64,000 nucleotides of DNA, from assembly GCA_015277795.1 (NCBI GenBank), contig CP063848.1, forward strand, positions 1,488,001 to 1,552,000. The letters run 5' to 3'. Position 1 is the stretch's first letter. Each line of letters begins with the position of its first letter. The position numbers and the translations under genes were made by a program. The stretch is from Massilia sp. UMI-21. Lineage in GTDB: Bacteria > Pseudomonadota > Gammaproteobacteria > Burkholderiales > Burkholderiaceae_D. This document shows positions 54,005 to 62,958 of this stretch, one piece after another. Under the pieces are notes generated by a model, which was given only the letters and a program-made list of their open reading frames with translations, made no database searches and had not been told where the DNA came from.

Positions 54005-54010
54005 ATTTCT

Positions 54011-54043
54011 GCTTAACGAGGGATGCGTTTTGGTCGCCTGATA
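54011..54043 (+). promoter_or_regulatory. Candidate late-flagellar promoter of the flagellin gene
   Basis: GCTTAACGA (54011-54019), 12 bp, GGTCGCCTGATA (54032-54043), 26 bases before the flagellin ATG. The same two boxes with the same spacing precede flgK on the other strand (59174-59206). The downstream box resembles the FliA (sigma-28) -10 element GCCGATAA, but the upstream box is about 4 bases further away than in the classical TAAA-N15 arrangement. Confidence 0.5.
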
Positions 54044-54069
54044 TTGGTATCCACTTCAGGAAACCTCAC

Positions 54070-54963
54070 ATGCTCAGCCTACACACCAACCATGCAGCCC
54101 TGGACGCGCAAAACTCGCTTACGCGCACCCAGCAGGCGTTATCCTCGTCGATGACCCGCCTGTCGACCGGCTATCGCATCAATTCCGCGATGGACGATGC
54201 CGCCGGCCTGCAGATCGCCTCGCGCCTCAAGTCCCAGGCCAGCGGCATGGCGGTTGCGATGCGCAATACCCAGGCCAGCACCTCCTTGCTGCAAGTCGCC
54301 GAGGGTGCGATGAACGAGGTGAACGATGTGCTGGTGCGCATGAAGGACCTGGCGACCCAGTCTGCGGATGCCTCGTCCACTGCCGACGACAAGAGCGCCA
54401 TGCAGTCCGAATACGACGCCCTGGCGAGGGAAATCGGGAATATTGTCAGCAACACGACATTTGCCGGCAAGAACGTATTCAATATTTCGGTGCCAGGTCC
54501 GGCGCGCGGCATCTTCATGGATCCGGCACAGTTCCAGATCGGCGCCAGTGCATCGGAAACGATGAGCATGGATCTGTTCCCCGAGATCAATGCCATGAAC
54601 ACGGCATTCATCCCGGTCAGCGCCAAGTACACCGGCAACAGCCTGATCATTCCCGGCGTCGGTACCGAGCTGACTGCTGCCGGCTCTGCTAACCTGCGCA
54701 TCGGCGACCTGAACGATGCGATCGACGCAGTCAGCGCGATCCGCTCGAAACTGGGCGCCACCGCCAACCGTCTCGAGCACGTGTACAACAACCTGTCGAA
54801 CGTCAGCACCAATACCAAGGCGGCTGCAGGGGTGGTCATGGATGTGGACTTCGCGACCGAAAGCGCCAGCATGACGGCGAACCAGATGCTCATGCAGGCG
54901 GGCACGGCGATGCTCAAGCAGTCGAACAGCATGTCTTCGATGGTCATGTCACTGCTGCAATAA
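54070..54963 (+). CDS. fliC: Flagellin
   Basis: 297 residues from MLSLHTNHAALDAQNSL (ATG at 54070). Conserved N-terminal D0/D1: LSTGYRINSAMDDAAGLQIASRLKSQ, then QVAEGAMNEVNDVLVRMKDLATQSA. The variable part is short (about 150-215). The C-terminal D1/D0 has AIDAVSAIRSKLGATANRLEHVYNNLSN, MDVDFATESASMTANQMLMQAG and MSSMVMSLLQ. At 297 residues it is among the shorter flagellins. It forms the filament after export. FliD, FliS and other flagellin copies are not in the window. Lower GC than neighbours in the variable part. Confidence 0.93.
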   Translation: MLSLHTNHAALDAQNSLTRTQQALSSSMTRLSTGYRINSAMDDAAGLQIASRLKSQASGMAVAMRNTQASTSLLQVAEGAMNEVNDVLVRMKDLATQSADASSTADDKSAMQSEYDALAREIGNIVSNTTFAGKNVFNISVPGPARGIFMDPAQFQIGASASETMSMDLFPEINAMNTAFIPVSAKYTGNSLIIPGVGTELTAAGSANLRIGDLNDAIDAVSAIRSKLGATANRLEHVYNNLSNVSTNTKAAAGVVMDVDFATESASMTANQMLMQAGTAMLKQSNSMSSMVMSLLQ

Positions 54964-54980
54964 GCCCCTCCTGCAGGGAT

Positions 54981-55023
54981 GGCAAAAGCTCCCGGCGCCG
55001 CAAGGCGCGCGGGAGCTTTTGCC
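54981..55023 (+). terminator. Terminator of the flagellin gene
   Basis: 13-bp perfect outer stem GGCAAAAGCTCCC (54981-54993) / GGGAGCTTTTGCC (55011-55023) with a GC-rich inner hairpin. The embedded TTTT supplies a short U tract. Confidence 0.75.
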
Positions 55024-55218
55024 ATGGCGCAGGCTGCTGCATCTGGCGGCATCGTCGGTCAATCAGCGCACATAGCTGATGATCTGGTCTTCATTTTTCA
55101 TCTTGTTACAGTTCTTACCATGGTTCGTCTGTGCCAATCGACGAAGCTTTGTTATTGTGACTACAACGCGATTCATTGTGAATTGCGACCCAGTCGATGA
55201 TGATTAAAGGGAGTTACC

Positions 55219-55752
55219 ATGAAAAAGCTGTTGATTGCACTGATCGCCACCACCACCGTCGCCGGCGCCGCCCAGGCCCAGACCGCAACCGGTCGTACCT
55301 ACGTCGGCGCCTCCGTCGTGAGTGCCAAGAACACGACCGTGGATGCGCACAAGGCCGACGGCAAGCTGTTCGGTGGTTACCAATTCGACGAGCGCCTCGG
55401 CGTCGAAGCGGGCTGGACCAATCACCACAGCACCGACTTCGCCACCGGCAACGGTGTGCGCGGCAGCACCGAAGGCTATGGCACCTATGTGGCGGCCAAG
55501 TACACGCTGCCGGTCAACGCACAGACATCTGCCTACGGCAAGCTGGGCGTCTCGCACAGTGAGCGCAAGCTCAGCAACAACCTGGGCCAGAACTTCAAGG
55601 ACAGGGATACGGGCGGCTACGCCGGTGTGGGCGTCGAGTACAAGCTCAACCAGAATGCGGCACTGCTGGCCGAGTACGAGCGCTACGGCGAGAGCAAGGC
55701 CTATGGCGCCAAGGCGGACGTCTGGAGCGTGGGCCTGAAATACGGTTTCTAA
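55219..55752 (+). CDS. Small outer-membrane beta-barrel protein (OmpA/opacity-like)
   Basis: 177 residues, RBS AAAGGGAG. Signal peptide MKKLLIALIATTTVAGAAQA, cleavage before QTATG. The mature protein is one eight-strand barrel: YVGASVVSA, LFGGYQFDERLGVEAGWT, GYGTYVAAKYTL, AYGKLGVSHSE, GGYAGVGVEYKLNQNAALLAEYERYG and the terminal VWSVGLKYGF with final Phe. There is no C-terminal peptidoglycan-binding domain. Function unknown. It has its own terminator and sits alone between flagellin and the flagellar operon; a role in motility is not supported by sequence. Confidence 0.85.
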   Translation: MKKLLIALIATTTVAGAAQAQTATGRTYVGASVVSAKNTTVDAHKADGKLFGGYQFDERLGVEAGWTNHHSTDFATGNGVRGSTEGYGTYVAAKYTLPVNAQTSAYGKLGVSHSERKLSNNLGQNFKDRDTGGYAGVGVEYKLNQNAALLAEYERYGESKAYGAKADVWSVGLKYGF

Positions 55753-55766
55753 GCCCTTTGCGCAAC

Positions 55767-55805
55767 AAAAAAGCTCCCCCCGCTTTGCGGGTGGGAGCTT
55801 TTTTT
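55767..55805. terminator. Bidirectional terminator between the barrel gene and the flgKL operon
   Basis: AAAAAAGCTCCC / GGGAGCTTTTTTT outer stem with an inner CCCGC-TTT-GCGGG hairpin (55779-55791). A and T runs on both sides suit both convergent transcripts. Confidence 0.88.
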
Positions 55806-55820
55806 ACGTGCGGAGCAGGA

Positions 55821-56828
55821 TCAGCGCAGGCCGAGCAGGGCTTGCACCCGTTCGCGGCTCACGCCGACCAGGGCCGAGGTGATCGCCAGCAGCGACTGGT
55901 AGTCGTGGCCCGCCGCGGTAGCGGCGAAATCCCCGGTGATGACTGCCAGTTCCGCCTCCGGCACGGGCGACTGCGAGGTGCGCGCCATGGCCGCGCTCAG
56001 GGCCGCGCTGGCGGCGTCCTGCGAGCGCCGCACGCGGGCCAGGGCTTGCAGCACGTCGCGCAGGCTCTGGCGCAGGGCGTCCGGGTTGCCGATGTCCCAT
56101 TGTTGTGGCGCAAGGCTAGCCGGGTCTTCGTTCGCATCGACGCGCCCGCGGCCCGAGATGGCGATCGCGTCCTTGATGCCGGTCCATTCGGATTCCGGCG
56201 TGCCGAACACCAGCTGGCCCTTGCCGTCGAGTGCGACACGGACCTTCACCGGCGACAGGGTGCGGTCGAGGCGGGCGGCGATTTGTTCCGGCGTCATGCC
56301 CGGCTCGATGGTGGCGCTCAGCTGTGGGCCGCCATTGCCGCCGACCGAGAATGCATAGGTCTGCTGCTGGCCGGACTGCAGCGCGGCGAGGTCGAATCCG
56401 CGGATGCGGAAGCGGGTCATCGCCGGCTGGCCGTCGGTAAAGCCGAGCTGGGCATCGACGCCGCCGCCGGCCTGCTTGCGGCGCGCTTCCAGCATGCTGG
56501 TGAGCTGCTGGGTACGGGCCTCGATCTGCCGCGCCGGGTCGCTGCGACCGGAAATCTTGGCGCTCAGGTCGGCTTTCAGGGCTTCGAGCTGGGAGGCGAC
56601 GCGCTCCAGGTAGTCCACCGCCTGCTGGGCTCGGGCGACATCGCCCTGCAGCCGGGTGTCCCAGCGGATGCCGCGCTGGAGCGGGGCCGTGGCGGGCGCG
56701 ACCTGGGTGACGACGCGGCTGTCGGGATCGACCGGTTTGAGCGCGCTGGTGCGCGCCGCTGCGACTGTGGCGCCGGCGGCGGCAGGATTGCCAAGGGCTG
56801 GGGTGGCGGGGCGAAGGGCTGCTTCCAT
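55821..56828 (-). CDS. Uncharacterised flagellar-operon protein after flgL
   Basis: 335 residues, 14 bp after flgL. Not recognised with certainty. N-terminal 50 residues are Ala/Pro-rich without a signal peptide. A coiled-coil-like helix follows (about 60-120: QQAVDYLERVASQLEALKADLSAKI, IEARTQQLTSMLEARRKQ). A beta domain (about 125-225) has FSVGGNGGPQLSATIEPGMTPEQIAARLDRTL and VRVALDGKGQLVFGTPESEW, reminiscent of the flagellin hook-IN motif. Helices end the protein (LRDVLQALARVRRSQDAASAALSAAM...). Helix, hook-IN-like insert and helix would fit an axial or filament-associated protein exported like flagellins, but this is inference. The co-expression evidence is the shared promoter motif before flgK. 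Confidence 0.6.
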   Translation of the reverse strand: MEAALRPATPALGNPAAAGATVAAARTSALKPVDPDSRVVTQVAPATAPLQRGIRWDTRLQGDVARAQQAVDYLERVASQLEALKADLSAKISGRSDPARQIEARTQQLTSMLEARRKQAGGGVDAQLGFTDGQPAMTRFRIRGFDLAALQSGQQQTYAFSVGGNGGPQLSATIEPGMTPEQIAARLDRTLSPVKVRVALDGKGQLVFGTPESEWTGIKDAIAISGRGRVDANEDPASLAPQQWDIGNPDALRQSLRDVLQALARVRRSQDAASAALSAAMARTSQSPVPEAELAVITGDFAATAAGHDYQSLLAITSALVGVSRERVQALLGLR

Positions 56829-56842
56829 GACAAATGAGCGAG

Positions 56843-57754
56843 TTACAACACCGAGAACAGGGACAACTGGCCGATACGGCTATAGGCTTTATACGTGGCT
56901 TGCAGGGCGGTCGAATAGCCGTTGAGCGCGGTAGCTGCCTCGCCGACGTCGAGCGCGCCGATGTCGGTGATCGCCATCTTGTTCGACAGGCTGACGTTGG
57001 AATGGTTGGCGTCGAGCGTCTTCATGATGTTCTGTGAACCGCCCAGGGTCGCCACCTTGCCCGTCAGCAGGTCGTGGGCGTCGTCGAAACCGCCCAGGGC
57101 ATTGGCCAGCACCGAACGGACGGCCGGGTCGTTGGCCGAAGCGCCGGGCGCCTTCAGGGCGGAGATGGTCAGGTCGAGGTGGTTCAGGAGCTGTTCGATG
57201 CCTTGCAGGTTCTGGTTGGCAGGCTGGGTGATGCCGTTGCCGACCACCACATTCTGCGAATTCGTGTTGCCGACGAAAGTGTAGCGCGAACCCAGCGCGG
57301 CTGCAGGGTCGTACTTGATCGGCGCGGTCTTGGTCAGGGTGCCGGAAAAGTTGTAATTGCCTTCCTGGTCGATCGAATTGGCGTTGTACAGCACGCTGTC
57401 GCGCAGCGATTCGAGCGGGGTGACCATCGCCTTCAGGTCGCCCGGCGCATTGCCGCCGTCCGCCGCCCAGACCAGCACGTCGCGGCCCTGGATCAGTTCC
57501 GTCGCCATGTTGGTCAGGTAGCCTTCGGTCTTGGTCAGGCGGATCTTGATCGAGCCGATGTTGTCGCGGTACTGCTGCACGGTCGCTTCTTCGCGCGCCA
57601 GGCGCGCCAGGCGCACGCTGTCGATCGGGTCGTCCGAGGGCACCAGGATGCGCTTGTTGGCCGCCATCTGCTGCGTCAGGTGGGTGATGCGCTCCTGGTT
57701 GTTCTGGAGCGACTGGTTCATCAATGATTGGTACTGCGAGGTGGCGATACGCAT
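56843..57754 (-). CDS. flgL: Flagellar hook-associated protein 3, FlgL
   Basis: 303 residues, AAGGAAG 6 bases before the ATG. N-terminal flagellin-like helix MRIATSQYQSLMNQSLQNNQERITHL, then KRILVPSDDPIDSVRLARL, a family marker. C-terminal AATALNGYSTALQATYKAYSRIGQLSLFSVL. It is one of two junction proteins between hook and filament, directly downstream of flgK as usual. Confidence 0.94.
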   Translation of the reverse strand: MRIATSQYQSLMNQSLQNNQERITHLTQQMAANKRILVPSDDPIDSVRLARLAREEATVQQYRDNIGSIKIRLTKTEGYLTNMATELIQGRDVLVWAADGGNAPGDLKAMVTPLESLRDSVLYNANSIDQEGNYNFSGTLTKTAPIKYDPAAALGSRYTFVGNTNSQNVVVGNGITQPANQNLQGIEQLLNHLDLTISALKAPGASANDPAVRSVLANALGGFDDAHDLLTGKVATLGGSQNIMKTLDANHSNVSLSNKMAITDIGALDVGEAATALNGYSTALQATYKAYSRIGQLSLFSVL

Positions 57755-57765
57755 GGTGTCTTCCT

Positions 57766-59139
57766 TTAGCCCATCATCGCCAGGGTGGCGTCGAAGAGCT
57801 GGTTGGCGATTGCGATGACTTTCATGTTCGCCTGGTACATGTTCTGGTATTCGACGAGATTGACCGCTTCCTCGTCCTGGTTCACGCCGCTGGTCGACTG
57901 CCAGTCGTCCAGCGACTGGGTGCGCACGGTCTGAGTGGTCTTCAGTGCGGCCTTGTTGAGCTGGCTGTCGACGCCAAGCTTGCCGACGAGCTGGGTGTCG
58001 GCGTCGCTCAGCAGCACGTTGCCGACCGTGCCGACCGTGATCGCTTGGCCCTTGATCGCCACCAGTTTCTGCAGGTTGCCGGTATCGCCCGGGGTGCCGT
58101 CGCTCGAAAAGGCCAGGTCGGCCGCCACGAAGCCGCTGTTCAGCTTGAGCATGTCGGCATTGCTGCCCGGGGTGTAGATGAACAGCGGGGTGCCCGCCGT
58201 GCCGTCCGGCTTGAAGCCCAGGCCCAGCTGGGTGTTGACCCTGGACGCGATCTCCTTGGCGATGTCGGCGATGTCCTTTTGCAGCGGCACCAGTTTTTCG
58301 GTTTCGTATTTGCTGAGGCCGCCCAGCTGTCCGCCGAGCTTGCCGGCGTCGAGCACATAGCTGGTGCCGGCGAAGCTGAGCGAGAATTCCTGCGGACTGG
58401 TGGCGGTCGGGGCCGCCTTGAGGCTGCCGTGCATGCTGCCCAGCACCAGCGCCTGGCCGGTCTTGAGCGAGACGTCGCGGGTGCCGTCGGCATTGTCCGA
58501 GATCTCCAGGCCCATCCTGCTGGCCAGGTCGTCGATCGCCTGGTCGCGCGCGTCGATCATGGCCGATGCGCTCAGGCCGCCGGCCTGGGCTTCGCTGATC
58601 TGCTGGTTCAGGCGCGCGATCGTGGCGATCTGGGCGTTGGCCGAATCGACGATCGCGCTGCGCTGGTTGCGCACCGATTGCAGCTGGGCGTTGAAGACGT
58701 TGTTCAGGCCGTTGAAGCGTTCCGCCATCAGGCCGGCCGAGGTCAGCACCTGCTGGCGCAGCGGCGTCGAGCCCGGGTCGCCGGCGACCGCGTTGAGGGC
58801 GCCGAAGAACTGGTCGATGCCGGCCGACAGGCTGGCGGTATCGTCGCCCATCACGTTCTCGAGCTGGCTCAGGTAGGGCTGGGTCTGCGAATACGCACCC
58901 AGCTCGGAAGCGGCGCGCCACATGGCCTGGCTCTTGTAGTTGTCCGAAAAACGCATCAAGGCGCTGACCTGCACGCCGTTGCCGCTCGAACGCGGACTGG
59001 CGTGCGGGCCGACGGCGGCAAGCAGGGCGGCCTGGCGGGTATAACCCTTGGTCTGCAGGTTGGCGATATTCTGGCTGCTGGCGCTCAGTGCCACCTGGGC
59101 GGCAAGCGCGCCCGACAGTGCGTTGTTGATCATGGCCAT
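57766..59139 (-). CDS. flgK: Flagellar hook-associated protein 1, FlgK
   Basis: 457 residues. N-terminal rod/hook signature INNALSGALAAQVALSASSQNIANLQTKGYTRQ. Middle ALNAVAGDPGSTPLRQQVLTSAGLMAERFNGL is FlgK specific. C-terminal VNLVEYQNMYQANMKVIAIANQLFDATLAMMG. Shorter than the 550-residue enteric protein because the D3 region is reduced. Preceded by the shared late-flagellar motif, so flgK-flgL-unknown is probably its own transcription unit. Confidence 0.94.
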   Translation of the reverse strand: MAMINNALSGALAAQVALSASSQNIANLQTKGYTRQAALLAAVGPHASPRSSGNGVQVSALMRFSDNYKSQAMWRAASELGAYSQTQPYLSQLENVMGDDTASLSAGIDQFFGALNAVAGDPGSTPLRQQVLTSAGLMAERFNGLNNVFNAQLQSVRNQRSAIVDSANAQIATIARLNQQISEAQAGGLSASAMIDARDQAIDDLASRMGLEISDNADGTRDVSLKTGQALVLGSMHGSLKAAPTATSPQEFSLSFAGTSYVLDAGKLGGQLGGLSKYETEKLVPLQKDIADIAKEIASRVNTQLGLGFKPDGTAGTPLFIYTPGSNADMLKLNSGFVAADLAFSSDGTPGDTGNLQKLVAIKGQAITVGTVGNVLLSDADTQLVGKLGVDSQLNKAALKTTQTVRTQSLDDWQSTSGVNQDEEAVNLVEYQNMYQANMKVIAIANQLFDATLAMMG

Positions 59140-59173
59140 GGTGCGGATTCTTCCTCGGGGCAGGGTACACCTG

Positions 59174-59206
59174 TATAAGGCGACCGCTTATTGCTGTTCG
59201 TTAAGC
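59174..59206 (-). promoter_or_regulatory. Candidate late-flagellar promoter of flgK
   Basis: On the minus strand GCTTAACGA (59206-59198), 12 bases, GGTCGCCTTATA (59185-59174), 34 bases before the flgK ATG. Compare the flagellin motif at 54011-54043. Confidence 0.5.
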
Positions 59207-59255
59207 TTTTGCGCGCGCTTTTTTCGGCCGGGCCGCGTTCGGCGGGCCGCGCGCC

Positions 59256-59609
59256 TCACGCCTTGTTGCCTGGCTTGGCGTTCGGCACCAGCTGGCGCAG
59301 GATGGCGTCGGCGATGCCGAAGGCGCGCTGGCCGGCCATGTTCCCGGCGAGCAGGTCGTCGGCCATGTCCTGCATGTCCTGGTTGACGCGGTTGTTGAAT
59401 ACGCTGTCTTCGGTGGCCATGGCGCGGGTCGAGGAGCGCATTTCCTTGAGCATGTGCGAAATGAAGAAGCGTTCGAACTCGACCGCCGCCTTGCTTGCCT
59501 TGGCAAGGTAGGCAGGGTCGGGCTGGTCGGCGGCGGCCGCCACCGGCGTCGCAACGCCCGCCTCGAGGCCGGTCTGGAGCGGAATCGCCTGTTGCGCGTC
59601 GAGCTTCAT
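59256..59609 (-). CDS. flgJ: Rod-capping protein FlgJ, single-domain form
   Basis: 117 residues, containing only the rod-binding domain: KASKAAVEFERFFISHMLKEMRSSTRAM, FNNRVNQDMQDMADDLLAGNMAGQRAFGIADAILRQL. The C-terminal glucosaminidase domain found in gammaproteobacterial and many betaproteobacterial FlgJ is absent. The sequence between the stop and flgK has no remnant of it. A separate peptidoglycan hydrolase must open the wall for the rod. It overlaps the end of flgI (ATGA). Confidence 0.9.
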   Translation of the reverse strand: MKLDAQQAIPLQTGLEAGVATPVAAAADQPDPAYLAKASKAAVEFERFFISHMLKEMRSSTRAMATEDSVFNNRVNQDMQDMADDLLAGNMAGQRAFGIADAILRQLVPNAKPGNKA

Positions 59610-60739
59610 CAGATCACCACCAGTTCGCCTTCGATCGCGCCGGCCTGGTCGAGCGCCTGCAGGATCGCCATGATGTCGTCGGGCGATGCGCCCAGGCTGT
59701 TGACCACGTCGATGATGGTCTGCAGCTTGGCGCCGGCCGGCCAGCGGAACATCTGGCCCGAGCCCTGGTCCACCGACAGCTTCGATTCCGGCGTCACCGC
59801 GGTCTGGCCGCGCGAGAACGGGCCCGGCTGCGAGACGCGCGAGCTTTCCGAAATGATCACCTTGAGCGCGCCGTGGGTGACGGCGGCCGCCTTCACGCGC
59901 AGGCCGTCGGCGATGACGACGGTGCCGGTGCGCGAGTTGAACACGACCTTCGGCACCTCGACGCCGGCTTCCACCCGCAGGTTGTTCAGGCCGGCGACGA
60001 AGGCCACGCGCTCGGTCGGGTTGCTGGGTGCGACCACCTCGACGCTGGTGCCGTCGGCGGTGGTGGCGATCGGACCGTACTTGGCATTGATCGCATTGAC
60101 CACGTTGGTGGCGGTCTCGAAGTGCGGCTGGCGCAGGCGCAGCATCACTTGTGGCCGGGTGGCGAAGTCGGTGGCGATCTCGCGCTCGATCATGGCGCCG
60201 TTCGGGATGCGGCCGGTGGTCGGGGTATTCACCGTCACCGAGGAGCCGCTCTTGCCGGTGGCGTTCAGGCCGCCGACCACCAGGTTGCCCTGGGCCAGCG
60301 CATAGACTTCGTTGTCGGCCGCGCGCAGCTGGGTCAGCAGCAGGGTGCCGCCGCGCAGGCTTTTCGCATCGCCCAGCGAGGACACGGTGATGTCGATCGC
60401 CTGGCCGCGGCGGTAGCCCGGCGGGAACACCGCCGACACCATGACGGCGGCGACGTTCTTGTTGCGGGCGTCTTCGCCTTCCGGCAGGCGCACGCCGAAC
60501 TGCTTGAGCATGTTGACCACCGACTGGCTGGCGTACTTGACCTGGGTCGAGTCGCCGCTGCCGTTCAGGCCGACCACCAGGCCGTAGCCCACCAGCGGGT
60601 TCTCGCGCACGCCCTCGACGCTGACCAGGTTGCGCAGCGCCTGCGCCGCTTGAGCGGACAGGGGCAGGGCGCCCGTCGCCAGCACGGCCGCGCAGAACAT
60701 GATTCGAAAACCACGATTAAAACTGGAAAATTGAATCAT
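59609..60739 (-). CDS. flgI: Flagellar P-ring protein FlgI
   Basis: 376 residues. Signal peptide ([18 protein letters not shown], possibly from an internal Met14), then [28 protein letters not shown], a FlgI fingerprint. [21 protein letters not shown] and the C-terminal [26 protein letters not shown] end (here [10 protein letters not shown]) are also present. Forms the P ring in the peptidoglycan layer. Seven bases after flgH. Confidence 0.96.
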   Translation of the reverse strand: MIQFSSFNRGFRIMFCAAVLATGALPLSAQAAQALRNLVSVEGVRENPLVGYGLVVGLNGSGDSTQVKYASQSVVNMLKQFGVRLPEGEDARNKNVAAVMVSAVFPPGYRRGQAIDITVSSLGDAKSLRGGTLLLTQLRAADNEVYALAQGNLVVGGLNATGKSGSSVTVNTPTTGRIPNGAMIEREIATDFATRPQVMLRLRQPHFETATNVVNAINAKYGPIATTADGTSVEVVAPSNPTERVAFVAGLNNLRVEAGVEVPKVVFNSRTGTVVIADGLRVKAAAVTHGALKVIISESSRVSQPGPFSRGQTAVTPESKLSVDQGSGQMFRWPAGAKLQTIIDVVNSLGASPDDIMAILQALDQAGAIEGELVVI

Positions 60740-60746
60740 GTCGTCC

Positions 60747-61397
60747 TCAGAACGGCATCAACGGGCTGTTGAAGAAACGGGTCAGCCAGCCGGGCGAATT
60801 GGCGTCGGCCAGGGCGCCCTTGCCCGAATAGGCGATGCGGGCATTGGCCACGCGCAGCGAGGACACCTGGTTGTCGTTGTCGATGTCCTGGGCGCGGATG
60901 AAGCCCTTCAGGCGCACGAATTCCTCGCCCTGGTTCAGGGTGAGGTTCTTCTCGCCCGCGACCCGCAGCAGTCCGTTCGGCAGCACTTCCTGCACGATCA
61001 CGGTGAGCGCGCCGGACAGGGCATTTTGCTGGGTGCTGGTGGCGTCGCCCTCGAAATTGCGGTCGGCCGCGATGTCGATCGCGGTCTTGCCGAAGGTCTT
61101 GCCCAGGGCCGCGAGCGGCGCGACGGCGACCGACGAGCCTTTCGAGAAGCTGGTGCCGGCGCGCTTGCTGGCCTGGGTGGTTTCCTGGAGGATGACGGTG
61201 ACCGCGTCGCCCACGCGGTAGGCACGGCTGTCCGAGGTCAGCGACACGGTTTCACCCGTGAATACGCCGCCCGAGACGCCGCGCGACGTCGTGCGTGCCA
61301 TCGGCACGAAATCGTCGTCGTTCGAGACCTGGCGCGGCGGCGCGGAAGCGCAGCCGGCAAGGAGGAGGGCGCACAGCGCCGCGGTGACATATTTCAT
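60747..61397 (-). CDS. flgH: Flagellar L-ring lipoprotein FlgH
   Basis: 216 residues. Lipoprotein signal [16 protein letters not shown] with Cys16 in an LAGC lipobox. [30 protein letters not shown], then [35 protein letters not shown] and [20 protein letters not shown] are FlgH hallmarks. Forms the L ring in the outer membrane. Three bases after flgG. Confidence 0.96.
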   Translation of the reverse strand: MKYVTAALCALLLAGCASAPPRQVSNDDDFVPMARTTSRGVSGGVFTGETVSLTSDSRAYRVGDAVTVILQETTQASKRAGTSFSKGSSVAVAPLAALGKTFGKTAIDIAADRNFEGDATSTQQNALSGALTVIVQEVLPNGLLRVAGEKNLTLNQGEEFVRLKGFIRAQDIDNDNQVSSLRVANARIAYSGKGALADANSPGWLTRFFNSPLMPF

Positions 61398-61400
61398 TGT

Positions 61401-62186
61401 TCAGCGAGCAGCCTGTGCCAGGTATTGCAGCATGTTGTCGGCCGCCGACAGCACCTTGGTGTTCATCTCGTAGGTGCGCTGGGCGGCGATCATGTCGACC
61501 ATCTCTTCGACCACCTGCACGTTCGAGCCTTCCAGCGCGCCCTGTTTCAGCTTGCCGAGCGCGCCGTCGCCGGGACGGCCTTCGTTGGCGGTGCCCGATG
61601 CCGCGGTTTCCTGGAACAGGTTCTCGCCCAGTGCCAGCAGGCCGGCCGGGTTGACGAAGCCGGTCAGGGTCAGCTGGCCCAGTTCGGTCGGGGTGGTGGA
61701 GCCGGCGACGGTGGCCGAGACCATGCCGTTTTCGCCGATGGTGATGGCGGTGGCGTTCTGCGGGACGGTGATCTGCGGCACCAGCGCCAGGCCCTGGGCA
61801 TTGGTCAGGGTGCCGTTGGCGTCGACCTGGAGCTGGCCGGCGCGGGTGAACGCGGGCTCGCCGTTCGGACGGCGCACCTGCAGGAAGCCGGCGCCGTTGA
61901 TGGCGACGTCCAGCGGCTGGCTGGTGGTCTGCATGTTGCCGTTGGTGAACACCTTCTGGGTGCCGACCAGGCGCGTACCGTTGCCGAGCTGGACGCCGTT
62001 GGACACGGTGTTGTCCGCGCTCTGGGCGCCCGGCTGGGCGTCGACCTGGTAGAACAGGTCTTCGAACACGACGCGGTCGCGCTTGAAGCCGACGGTGTTG
62101 ACGTTGGCCAGGTTGTTGGCGATCGCCTGCAGCTTGGCATCCTGTGCCTGCACGCCGGTCTTGCTGATCCACATTGCTGGATTCAT
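61401..62186 (-). CDS. flgG: Flagellar distal rod protein FlgG
   Basis: 261 residues. MNPAMWISKTGVQAQDAKLQAIANNLANVNTVGFKRDRVVFEDLFYQ is the conserved FlgG start. C-terminal GSNVQVVEEMVDMIAAQRTYEMNTKVLSAADNMLQYL is the axial-protein end. 261 residues is the usual FlgG length. Builds the distal rod. Confidence 0.96.
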   Translation of the reverse strand: MNPAMWISKTGVQAQDAKLQAIANNLANVNTVGFKRDRVVFEDLFYQVDAQPGAQSADNTVSNGVQLGNGTRLVGTQKVFTNGNMQTTSQPLDVAINGAGFLQVRRPNGEPAFTRAGQLQVDANGTLTNAQGLALVPQITVPQNATAITIGENGMVSATVAGSTTPTELGQLTLTGFVNPAGLLALGENLFQETAASGTANEGRPGDGALGKLKQGALEGSNVQVVEEMVDMIAAQRTYEMNTKVLSAADNMLQYLAQAAR

Positions 62187-62214
62187 GGGATTTCCTTAAT
62201 TGTGTGGTGAGGCG

Positions 62215-62943
62215 TCAGGCGCCGATCAGGCGGTTGCCCACTTCATTCATGCTGTCGCTGGCCTTGAACAGCTTCATCTGCATCTCGAAACTGCGGTTCA
62301 GGCTCATCACGGCGACCATCTCCTCGACCGCCGACACGTTGCTGCCCTCGAGGGCGCGGCCGCGCACGGTGACGTTCGGATCCGCTTCCAGCGGCTCGCC
62401 CTGGCGCGACACGATCAGGCCCGCTTCGTTCTTGGTCAGGTCGAAGCCTTCGGCGTTCACCAGGCGCAGCTTGTCGACCGGCTGCATCAGGGTCGCGCCT
62501 TCGGTGAGTACGGAAATCGTGCCATCGAGGCCGATCTCGACCGCCTGGTGCGGCGGCAGCACGATCGGGCCGCCTTCGCCGATCAGCGGGTGGCCGTGGA
62601 CCGACAGCGCGCCGTTGGCGTCGATGTCGATGCTGCCTGCGCGGGTATACGCCTCGCCGTCGCCGTACTGGACCGCCAGGTAACCGTTGCCGTTGAGGGC
62701 GACGTCGAGCGGGCGGCCGGTTTCGCGCACCGCGCCGGCGCGGGTCGAGACGGTGTCGGCGTCGACCTTCGACAGGTGCGCGCTGTCGTAGCCGTAGCCG
62801 CCTTGCAGGGCCTGGGTCGCGGCCACTTCGAGGTTGGCGCGGAAGCCCGCGGTCTCGATGTTGGCCAGGTTGTTGGCGTGCACCTGCTGCGCACGCATGG
62901 TGCGCTCGGCGCCGCTGACGGCGGTAAAGATCAGTTTATCCAT
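62215..62943 (-). CDS. flgF: Flagellar proximal rod protein FlgF
   Basis: 242 residues. MDKLIFTAVSGAERTMRAQQVHANNLANIETAGFRANL at the N-terminus and GSNVSAVEEMVAVMSLNRSFEMQMKLFK at the C-terminus mark FlgF. 242 residues and position between flgE and flgG fit. Confidence 0.95.
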   Translation of the reverse strand: MDKLIFTAVSGAERTMRAQQVHANNLANIETAGFRANLEVAATQALQGGYGYDSAHLSKVDADTVSTRAGAVRETGRPLDVALNGNGYLAVQYGDGEAYTRAGSIDIDANGALSVHGHPLIGEGGPIVLPPHQAVEIGLDGTISVLTEGATLMQPVDKLRLVNAEGFDLTKNEAGLIVSRQGEPLEADPNVTVRGRALEGSNVSAVEEMVAVMSLNRSFEMQMKLFKASDSMNEVGNRLIGA

Positions 62944-62958
62944 GATGGGTTCCCAGGC

